DNA of 64,000 nucleotides, taken from positions 29,403,128 through 29,467,127 of the forward strand of contig CM062294.1 of assembly GCA_031216915.1 (NCBI GenBank). Reading direction: 5' to 3'. Below are positions 56,289 to 64,000 of the stretch, piece after piece; position 1 is the stretch's first letter, and each line of letters opens with the position of its first letter. The DNA comes from Pictodentalium vernedei (taxonomy: Eukaryota > Mollusca > Scaphopoda > Dentaliida > Dentaliidae). Both the position numbers and the translations under genes were made by a program. Below the pieces are notes generated by a model. It ran no database searches. It was not told the DNA's origin and saw only the letters and a program-made list of their open reading frames with translations.

Positions 56289-57035
56289 CAGGCTTGGCAA
56301 TTTCAGGAGAGCGATTTTTTAGCTCTCCTTACTGCCCTCCTGAAAGAATTAAGGAGAGCGAAAAATTGCCCTCCTAAATATTTTGGTCTGGGATGATAGA
56401 GATTACATGTATTATGCTCACATTAAATTTTTGTTGTAAAGCAAAAATGTAATTTAACTTCGAAGTCACATAACATCACGTAACTTCATTTTGAAAGTGG
56501 TTTAGTTGTAAAAGGTAATGGCTTCAACCATACCCAAACACAGTTGCAATCATTTGAAGCAAAATGGGTCACAGCAATATTTTTTTTCTGTCAGTTTCAA
56601 GTTCAACAACTGACATCACAGTTCGAGGGGTAATTATTCAAGGAATATTGACACTATAATATACTACCATTACTGCTATCCTGTCACTTGAAGCACTTGC
56701 ATCAGGATGTGACTGTAGATTCAAGCAGACCTGTTGTCCAAGAAAGTCATACGCCTACCACTACCACCTTCAACCCCCCCCTCCCCCCCAACTTGGGCAC
56801 ACACACAGGTTTTGTCAAGTGTGTGTTCGGTTGTTGAGTGAGACATCTAGATGTCTAAGAGATTTCGCTTTACCTTAGCAAAGTTAATAAAACCACTGAT
56901 GTAGTCTGTTGGTTTCAGTTTCAATGAGTTCGTTCAACTGGATACTTAAAATGCTGTGTAAAGCTAATTGCTCTCCTAAGCTGATTGAGGACTGCGATTT
57001 TTTGCCCTCCTACATTTTTCAGAATGCCAGGCCTG
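56289..57035. mobile_element. TIR element inside DIRS copy 2 (probably hAT-like)
   Basis: GGCTTGGCAATTTCAGGAGAG at the left is inverted to CCTCC...CAGAATGCCAGGCCTG at the right. GCGCTACA stands at both edges (56283-56290, 57036-57043). GCTCTCCT/AGGAGAGC motifs repeat near both ends. Confidence 0.75.
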
Positions 57036-57116
57036 GCGCTACATCAATGGATTCACATTATTTGCAGTCACGCATGTTCAGATATTGTTGGACATCTCGA
57101 TAGTAGTAGCATACAT

Positions 57117-57837
57117 TAGAGATGGGCGGTATTGGAATTTTGAGTTCGGTATCGGTTTCGGTATTTTTGTGTGGGCATACCGCGGTATCGGTTCGGTATT
57201 CGGTATGTGACTTCAGATTCACAGATAGTACCAAAGGGGAATCAATGTCAGAAAAATACAGAATAAGTTGTTCTTATATCATTCTATCACAGTGCTACAC
57301 TTGTCATTGTTGATGGGCTCAACATTGTCATTCTTTTGTCTACACAGATCATATCTACAGTAATTTGGTGACTTGTTCTAAATACGCCTTAACATTTCAA
57401 GCTCCACTTAAGGCGTCTGTAATCATAGAATGTGTGTCCTGAAGATGTCATCTTTAGGTGGGCCTAATGACAGTAGTAAAATTATCTGGTCAGTGATTTC
57501 TAGCCAAGTCTTGGCTGCCTTAACAGGCAGCCAAGACTTGGCTAGAAATCACTGCTAAGCAACTTGACATGTACAGGTCGTAGACTATTGATAATTTAGT
57601 ACAACTGCTCTGGTCCTTAAGGCTTAACAAAACTGAAAAATAAAATCAGTCACTTCTTTCATGAAAATGAACACTTCAACTGCTATCAGTCCTCATCAAG
57701 GTCTTATAAATAGCGAATACACAGGGAAAATTGAAAATACCGTTGGTTTCGGTATTCAAAGATTGGGTCGGTTCAGTTTTTCGGTGTCCCCATGTTATCG
57801 GTATCGGTTCGGTTTTTCGGTATATTGCCCATCTCTA
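57117..57837. mobile_element. hAT-type MITE, 721 bp, inside DIRS copy 2
   Basis: Ends TAGAGATGGGC and GCCCATCTCTA; perfect 8-bp duplication GCATACAT (57109-57116, 57838-57845). Subterminal GGTATCGGTTCGGT repeats on both sides. A perfect 30-bp-arm hairpin lies inside. Confidence 0.95.
57491..57554. repeat. perfect hairpin, 30-bp arms, 4-nt loop
   Basis: Arms 57491-57520 and 57525-57554 around TAAC; core AGCCAAGTCTTGGCTGCCT. It sits in the middle of the hAT MITE and may be a separate small insertion. Confidence 0.95.
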
Positions 57838-58479
57838 GCATACATCAGGAACCAGGGCAGCACCCATTCATTTTCGTTAAGATAACTAATTGAGAAGATT
57901 TTTCTATTCATGTTCATCTCTCTATCCGTCATATACCGAGTCATCTGAACATACTAGTAGACTCCCTCCTCGGAATGGTCACTTGTTTCATTTGCATTGG
58001 ACGCTCAACAAACGAGTATTTGGACAGTTTTGCTACCAGTGGGATCATCCCATGATAGTTCGGTTTGCGACGCACCGGAACAATTAGTTACCATCATTTG
58101 TGTCACCATTCCCAGACCATTGAGCGCATGCAGTAGACGCTCTGCAGAATTCATGGGGATGAATGATAGGATACACATATCCGCCAATTCATTTGATTCA
58201 GTAGATTATGTTGAAGTTTAAACAATCTCATTGTGAATCCTACTAGTTGCACCTCTGTTGTTACAGAAACCTTGGATCAGAATTCTCAAGTGTCTGTTAT
58301 GGGATGCTCCCCAGAAACATCCTCCATGAGAGGGTCTTCTTTCAGGGGAAGTTTTATTCTTCACGTCTTCCACCCATAGTGGCATATTGGAGTCGGTTAG
58401 ATGTGAGGGAACCATCGCGGTTCCTATATTATTTGATAACTGGCACAGGAACAATTAGATATTGTGGGTGAGGAGATTT

Positions 58480-59720
58480 TGATATGACTTTGAATTACCC
58501 TCCCCCCCCCCCCCCCCACCCTCCACCGCACACACACACACACTACCTATGTGTTTAGAGGTAATTACTGGGCAAGACGTAGTTTTCTTCCCGCAAGCCT
58601 CATAAAATTTAATACATACATACTATGCATGTGGGTCATGTTCTATGGTGACCTCATTGGCACATCCGCTTTTTAGTTGGATTAGTTTCCTTTGATTATT
58701 TGTTGATTTGTTATATACGAGTTAACTGGTATTCAGACGTTTACATGCTAAATATAAATGCTCTCACGCATTATTTTATAAGGTTAATGCTTTATTGTAT
58801 TTTGTGGACCTTGAAATTATAATCTATTTCGGGGGGGGGGGGGTCCATGGCGGAGCCTGTTAATCATACCTACTTCCGGTTCTAGATCCAGGTTTCTATT
58901 ATATCAGTACTCAATTCACATGTGTTTACGATCATAGATATCAGATAGTACATGTTGGAGAGTGTTGTTACTCAAATTTATTGTACAGAGGCCACCTGAG
59001 GATTACCTAGGAAGTGTGTTTTCTCTTCAGGGATCATTCAGTGTGGCTCGATTGGACATGTGCATGTTATATTTTATATCACTGGTTTTTGACGTATATG
59101 TGTATGCCGTCTGCGGTGTACGTTATATAGTGGGCAATATTAATTTCTAGGATCATTGCTATAGCCTTAACTTCTGAAGTGGCATTAAGCACCATTTATT
59201 AATTATAAATTAATACCTCAGTGCCTGCTCGATGAATATTTATATTGTTTTTTGGTATCGGTCTTATTGATTCCAGAGCTCTCCCCTCTTTCTTTTGAAG
59301 ATTCCTTCAAAAGAAAGTGTGTGTGGGGGGGGGGGGGGGGGTAATTTTTACCTCTTCTCTGGCTTAAAGGGTATGTAACTATGAAGGAAACTGTTTTATC
59401 CGTAATTTTATCCTGCATTCAGCTGAAGTGTTATTGTGTGGCGTATGTTTGTGGGGGATTTTCACTCATTCTCAGATACGCCATCCTAATTTTTGGAGCT
59501 TAGTCCGGATAAGCCTAAAAATTAGGAACTTGTTGCATCCTAAGTAGCATTGTCTTCATGCTCACAATAAGGAATTACTTAATTGGGCTCCCTATTTAGA
59601 GTATGTCTCCTCTATTACTGTACGGAGAAACATACATGTAATTCCTAATTCTAATTTTCTTTCATCATGGATTGCAGGATTGGAAATTTTTCAGAAGTCC
59701 TAGGCCTTCCACCTTTTTAC
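58480..59720. other. 3' part of DIRS copy 2, mostly unassigned
   Basis: C and G tracts at 58501-58517, 58832-58842 and 59327-59341. A CTTTCTTTTGAAG/CTTCAAAAGAAAG hairpin lies at 59288-59314. 59600-59720 again resembles copy 1 (about 4160-4310). Confidence 0.55.
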
Positions 59721-59727
59721 GATTCAG

Positions 59728-59812
59728 CTAAGTCTGGACCATTGGTACAGTGAAAAAATATTATAAATTCATAGTAATTTGTATATTTTTCATACTTACC
59801 TGTGGCCTAGAT
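59728..59812 (+). repeat. internal complementary region of DIRS copy 2
   Basis: CCATTGGTACAGTGAAAAAATATT is complementary to the element's left end. Then AATTCATAGTAATTTGTATA and TTTTTCATACTTACC are complementary to its right end at 60395-60430. Confidence 0.85.
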
Positions 59813-59960
59813 GGGGATGGCCCTCCCATGAGTGGGCACTCATACCTCTCCGCTGAATTATTATGTAATACTCTCTTTTACAAAGAATGATGTTGGCACC
59901 AATTCCGGTCACTTCCTGTCATCTGCGCATGCGCAGAGTAAATGTGTGGAGGGCCAGATA

Positions 59961-60274
59961 CAGTTAAAACTAGAAGTCCTGTCATCAATTGCGCGCAAAC
60001 ACCTCGCCATTTAGCGTTTTTATCGGCGCGTTAGGTCATATGGAAAGGCTATCAAATTCTCTAAGCAGCCTATGCACAAGCAATGGTTCAGCCAATGGAC
60101 CTCCGGGTTTAACCCGGAGGTCCATTGGCTGAAACATTGCTTGTGTATGCTGTGAGTAATGGCAAGACTCTGTGGTAATTTGGATATTTTCAATAGGAAA
60201 ATTGTGCGCAATTCCTGTGCGAAATTGTATCAAGATAAGCGCGCAATTCATGACAGGACTTCTAGTTTTAACTG
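59961..60274. mobile_element. Tc1/mariner-type MITE 'T', long form (copy T4), in the DIRS right terminal repeat
   Basis: Inverted ends and TA duplications as in T1, 314 bp. The terminal repeat reads on across the insertion (GAGGGCCAGATA | GGACTTCTAATTTTCGG). Confidence 0.95.
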
Positions 60275-60430
60275 TAGGACTTCTAATTTTCGGTTTTGCT
60301 TGCAAATTTTGGGGATTGGGGGAGGAGGTGGGGGGGGGACAAAATTTGTGTTTGGCCCTCAAGAGTTAGCACCAGCTAAGTCTGGGCCATAGGTAAGTAT
60401 GAAAAATATACAAATTACTATGAATTTATA

Positions 60431-60530
60431 ATTTTTTTTGGTATATATCTCTTTGGGAACAATGTCTTCGTCAAGTTTGATGACCACTGTTATCCGATGA
60501 AAATTGACAGGACTTCTAGTTTTAACTGTA
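60431..60530. repeat. family I repeat remainder plus solo end of MITE T
   Basis: 60431-60504 continues the family I unit interrupted at 52675. 60505-60528 is only the terminal ~24 bp of MITE T (TGACAGGACTTCTAGTTTTA...), then TA. Confidence 0.85.
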
Positions 60531-60687
60531 CAGACTGTCAAAATGTACAAAAAATCTCCATGTTTACAGACGTATTTATTACCCTGGCTTTGGTCATCTT
60601 TCTATGTTATCGTGATAAACTACACATTTAATCTCTTTATCTTGTTTGATTGAGCTCCATGAGCTCTGTCAAAAGAGAAAAAATAAA
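60531..60687. repeat. unassigned, with M2-type hairpin
   Basis: ATCTTGTTTGATTGAGCTCC / GAGCTCTGTCAAAAGAGA (60638-60680) is a decayed copy of the M2 core hairpin. Confidence 0.6.
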
Positions 60688-60691
60688 TTAA

Positions 60692-61224
60692 CCCTTTACC
60701 TAACACAGGCTATCAAAATTTATTATTTTATTCACTGTTTTTTAAAATATTTACAGTTAAAACTAAAAGTCCTTTCCTGAAATGCGCACAAATAGCACGT
60801 CGATATGCGCGTTAATCTACGCGATATGACCATAGTGAGGCTATCAAATTCTGTAAATATGGCCTGTGCACAAGCAATGTTTCAGCCAATGGACCTCCGG
60901 GTAACCCAGAAGTCCATTGGCAGAAACATTGCATGTGTTTGCTATGAGTAACCAGGAGAACCTGCCGTGCTTTGGATGCCATTCGATATGGCAATTGCGC
61001 GCAATTCCAACGCGCACATTTTGTGACAGGACTTCTAGTTTTAACTGTAAAAAAAAATTCGACAAAACAATGTCAAGAGACCCCTCTTTGGAATGAGCTT
61101 GACAAGCTCGTTCAATGAGGGGTAACGTGATATGGTTTTGTTAATGTTTTAAAAAAAAATACAGGTTCAATTGATTAATTTGTAAATGACATAGGCGAGT
61201 GAGGCCGACTCATTGGGTAAAGGG
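60692..61224. mobile_element. piggyBac-like foldback MITE interrupted by MITE T5
   Basis: CCCTTTACCTAACAC...TTGGGTAAAGGG between TTAA duplications (60688-60691, 61225-61228). It is split at a TA by the element at 60754-61047. Confidence 0.92.
60754..61047. mobile_element. Tc1/mariner-type MITE 'T', long form (copy T5)
   Basis: CAGTTAAAACTAAAAGTCCT...AGGACTTCTAGTTTTAACTG with TA on both sides; slightly shortened core. Confidence 0.93.
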
Positions 61225-61228
61225 TTAA

Positions 61229-61649
61229 AACCTCTGCATAATGATGTCAAAATTGAAATCCACAAATTTTTCCTGTTATACCAATCTGAATTGAAGCAGC
61301 TGTTCAGTCTTGTTTGGTAGAGCTGAGATGTGACAACACTGAATGGGTTAATTTCATTATACATGTAGTTGCATTTTTGGGAGTAATTTGCAGCTTGAAA
61401 TTTTTATATTTTTGACATCAGTGTGGCGAGGGCTAAATGTCTGTATTGGAAGTCAGAGGTCGGGGTCAAGGTGCCAAGTGCCATGAACGGATATCTGCTG
61501 ATTACAGAACCAAATGTAGAACTTGGTAACCAACCATGTGTACCATGTGATAGTTGTTTTCTTGAGTTAAAATGGCAACTAAAGATCCGAGTCCTGTGTG
61601 GGAATACTATAATATAATGACCTGAAATCAAAATTGTGCACCTGCAATA
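61229..61649. other. unassigned sequence
   Basis: Nothing recognised; frames on both strands lack motifs. Confidence 0.5.
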
Positions 61650-62080
61650 CAGTTGGAACCCTGTTAATTGAATAGCCACTTTGCCAATGAAAATTATTCA
61701 ATCAGCAGGAGTATTCAGTTAACAGGGATTGTGTCACTTTCTTGTATTCTAGAGATAAACTAAGCATATATTCTATTATATCTTGTTTGACAGAGCTCCA
61801 TGAGCTCTGTCAAACAAGATATAATAGATTAAATGCCTGCATTGGATGTACTAAGGCCAAATAGGTCTACAAACAAAGGAAAACTGGGGCGAGTCAAGGT
61901 ATTGTCTCGGCAGGGTACAAGATTTTTTATTCAATTAACAGGAGTTTACTTTATAACCTATATTCAATTAACAGGTGAAATTTGTACTGAAGGTATGGTA
62001 AATGGTTTTGTGTTGGGGAAATTATATTCAATTAACAGGGATATACAATTAAGAGGTATCCAAATAAGTGGGCTCCACTG
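61650..62080. mobile_element. MITE 'M2'
   Basis: CAGTTGGAACCCTG...GTGGGCTCCACTG between TA dinucleotides; repeated ATTCAATTAACAGG and the central hairpin (61775-61830) as at 19.5 kb. Confidence 0.87.
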
Positions 62081-62774
62081 TATTTGCAAAAGAGAAATAG
62101 CTTCTGAACACATAAAATACGAGCAACCTAATTTGACATATAGAGTCGAAGCACAAAGAGATTTAACCGAAGCTTAAAAAGTTACTGGATGAGAGATCGT
62201 CTGCAAGAAATTGTGGAAAACAATCATCTGCAGTAAGTACTAAATTAAAGGTTGCCCGAATGAATGCACATGCAACATGTAAACTCAGATGTGCTAGCGG
62301 TAAGATAGTTATATGAAATATATACCAGGTAAGAGTTTTAATGCAACATTCTACGCTAAAATGATCTCCAAACCCCTTGTCATACATTGCATATATTTAT
62401 TTATAGCACAAAAGCACATGGAGATACGTTTTTCATATGCACTGATCGAAGGGGAAAAATTCTCTCTTTCTATAGACACCTATGAAGTGATGGTTACAAT
62501 ACTCCAAATGATTTGCATTGGTGACAGTGTTAAAATTTTCCTGTCTCCAAATCTCATCAAGCTTATGACAGTACTTGAAAATCATGGTCAGAGTCAAAAA
62601 AGTGCTTAACTTTGATTATGGTAAAAGCCATAAATGTTAGCTAATTCAGAGGCCTGTTTTAGTAGTGCTATTATTTTTTCATACATGTGACAGTATTCAA
62701 TTACAGTGGAGCCCACTTCAGGCTTGACAATTGGGGCAACCTATAGGACGGGTTGCCTATAGGTTACGCAAAAA
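62081..62774. other. unassigned sequence with possible splice signals
   Basis: A TGACATATAG acceptor-like site (62141) and a CTGCA|GTAAGT donor-like site (62231) bracket about 90 bp, discussed under rejected items. An M2 end fragment (CAGTGGAGCCCACTT) lies at 62704-62718, and a hairpin CAACCTATAGGACGGGTTGCC-TATAGGTT at 62736-62765. Confidence 0.4.
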
Positions 62775-64000
62775 GATATTTTTATACTGTACCAATGACC
62801 CAGACTTAGCTGGTGCTAACTCCAACAAAACCAGGGCCAAACACAAATTTTGCCCCCCAATCCCCAAAATTTGCATCCAAAACAAAAAGAAATCATGTCC
62901 TAAAGGACCTCCATAGTACGACTCTACTGCGCATGCGCAGTGACGCAGTCGTCCCGAAATTGGCGCCAAATATCATTCTCTGTTTGGCCCTTCATCAGTC
63001 AACATCTCACTGATCTTTGTGCTTGTAAATCTCAGTTTAAAGGATGCCAGACACGTAATTTTTGGAGAAAATGTGATTCTAAGGAGGATAGAAGGAGGAG
63101 AGGAAAAAAGAAGTGGCAAAAAATAATCAGGGCTGTACTTAAAATTTTTTGTTGAAATTATGTTAAGTTGCCTATTTTCGAGGCATGGGCCTCTTGTTGT
63201 CATTCTTGCTAATTGTTGCACTGCTTATTCAGTGTTTCCTCTCCCCTAGCCTTCTAAAGTCCCCCCTTGCAATTCTCCCATGCTTTTGGCATATTTTTGA
63301 GAAGTTTCATTTCTAAAATTTCCTGGGAGAGTTGCTTGGTTACAGAATGTTTTCTGTTATTTTCCCCATAGTTACGTTTTCACCCATGGGTGTATAACGT
63401 TTGTGTTCTGCATCTTCCATCTGATGTTCTGCAGATTCTCCCCTGGGAGTCTCTGTTTTGCATCAGATAGAGTGTAATTGATGACTGATTCCGGGCCAGT
63501 TTTTTCAGTGCCTGGAGTCATGTTTTCTAGTGTGTTTACACTGTTTGTTTTCATTGGCAACAGCCTTTTTTGAGGGGGGCTGTTTGCCTTTGTGGTAGTT
63601 TATCTCATTATAAGATACATTTATATTATCCGAAAGTGTCTCATTAATTATTTTATATAATTTTAAAATTTTTGACCACACTTTGCCATCGGATCCATCG
63701 GGGCTCAACGTTACTTTTCAGCAACTTGGGCTTCTCTGAAAAAATATTTTTTCAAAATTATTTTGTTTTGCAATTGTTTTTTCATTTATTAATGGATCAT
63801 GTTATTATGTATCTTTGTGTCAGGGGTTTTTGCGAGTAACTAGGACTTATTGTTGTTCTTTCACAATGAAGGGACATTGTTCAAATTGTAATAGGAAGAA
63901 ATCTTCCTCTGACTTTCATGATCATTGTATTAATTGTAGTCAGTGTTCTCGCATTAATCCCTGTTCTATATGTGAACATTGGGATGAGAAACATTGGAAA
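62775..64000 (+). mobile_element. DIRS-like retroelement, copy 3 (5' end, cut by window)
   Basis: The left inverted terminal repeat (62775-63010) starts ATATTTTTATACTGTACCAA and contains CTACTGCGCATGCGCAGTGA. An untranslated leader homologous to copy 2 follows to about 63860. An ORF1 start at 63866 (MKGHCSNCNRKKSSSDFHDH...) has paired Cys residues suggesting zinc binding and is open to the window edge. State of the rest unknown. Confidence 0.85.
63866..64000 (+). CDS. ORF1 N-terminus of DIRS copy 3 (partial)
   Basis: Forty-five codons to the window end, with C-x2-C, C-x2-C and C-x2-C pairs, followed by an acidic/aromatic HWDEKHW motif. Homologous to the same position in copy 2. Its role as a gag-like, nucleic-acid-binding protein is inferred from position. 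Confidence 0.65.
   Translation, partial: MKGHCSNCNRKKSSSDFHDHCINCSQCSRINPCSICEHWDEKHWK

Larger units (their letters stand above)
57044..58130 (+). pseudogene. RNase H region of DIRS copy 2, split by hAT element
   Basis: The AYIRNQGSTHS signature (57838-57880) and the W-L-N-x-x-V-F ... W-x-x-P-M-I region (57992-58085) match the same order in copy 1. Similarity to copy 1 continues to about 58480; 58480-59220 is not assigned. Confidence 0.75.
52675..60430 (+). mobile_element. DIRS-like retroelement fossil, copy 2 (near end-to-end)
   Basis: Left inverted terminal repeat, ORF1 region, RNase H region, internal complementary region and right inverted terminal repeat are all present, 7.76 kb including at least four later insertions. 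The outer flanks are two parts of a single family I repeat unit (...GTAGCCAAATATCAAT | TTTTTTTGGTATATATCTC...) with no target duplication, as expected for recombinase-mediated integration. A recombinase region could not be recognised here, unlike in copy 1. Old, with many breaks. Confidence 0.87.

Noticed and set aside
62130-62230. Candidate further exon of the CCDC14-like gene
   Set aside because: Acceptor-like TATAG and donor-like CA|GTAAGT are present, but the frame required by phase 1 from exon 4 meets a stop; other frames need an unseen intermediate exon.
62313-62609. 98-codon plus-strand frame
   Set aside because: No motif, no repeat partner and no splice link; plausible as chance in AT-rich sequence.

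Overview
This is a repeat-dominated, AT-rich piece of an animal nuclear genome. The best guess is a marine mollusc, perhaps a bivalve. Three things support that: tandem-repeat elements with a (GTCC)n/(CCGT)n block, an architecture described for the bivalve 'pearl' elements; 5S-rRNA-derived and tRNA-derived SINEs that share one body; and DIRS and Penelope-type retroelements beside many MITEs. The species is an inference; no rRNA, mitochondrial or strongly taxon-specific gene is present. No bacterial gene, CRISPR array or operon is seen.

Host content: one spliced plus-strand gene can be followed for about 31 kb through four coding exons (20906-20972, 23392-23465, 43521-43678, 50406-52055). Every junction is GT-AG and the phases 0, 2 and 1 match across the introns. 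The protein resembles the centrosomal coiled-coil protein CCDC14, a tentative match resting on a short motif in exon 3. The gene runs on past exon 4. Nearly everything between 21 and 50 kb is therefore intronic transposon debris.

Layout: 1-4716, 3' part of an old DIRS-like (tyrosine recombinase) retroelement; 4690-9600, a diverged array of roughly 780-bp repeats; 9941-10433, a clean 35-bp satellite; 10.7-18 kb, Tc1/mariner-type MITEs and several pearl-like tandem elements; 18.4-19.5 kb, a broken hAT transposase with a MITE in it; 19.5-27 kb, MITEs, exons 1-2, and a tRNA-SINE split by a piggyBac-like MITE; 27.4-29.7 kb, more pearl-like elements; 29.9-33.6 kb, a composite hAT MITE, a 5S-SINE and a Penelope-like fragment; 33.6-38.1 kb, pearl-like arrays; 38.7-40.4 kb, a terminal-inverted-repeat element carrying an intact 298-codon ORF; 43.5 kb, exon 3; 46.7-48.7 kb, a 187/179-bp higher-order satellite; 50.4-52.1 kb, exon 4; 52.7-60.4 kb, a second, nearly end-to-end DIRS fossil with several nested elements; 62.8-64.0 kb, the 5' end of a third DIRS copy.

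The strongest structural result is that target-site duplications survive well enough to order many insertions: TTAA for the piggyBac-like family, 8 bp for the hAT families, TA for the Tc1/mariner families. The most unusual items are a hAT MITE carrying a piggyBac-like foldback in all four copies, a MITE family with long and short forms differing by a palindromic core that another MITE family shares, an ORF-bearing TIR element, and the modular pearl-like families with a common right end. No new multi-gene system was found.
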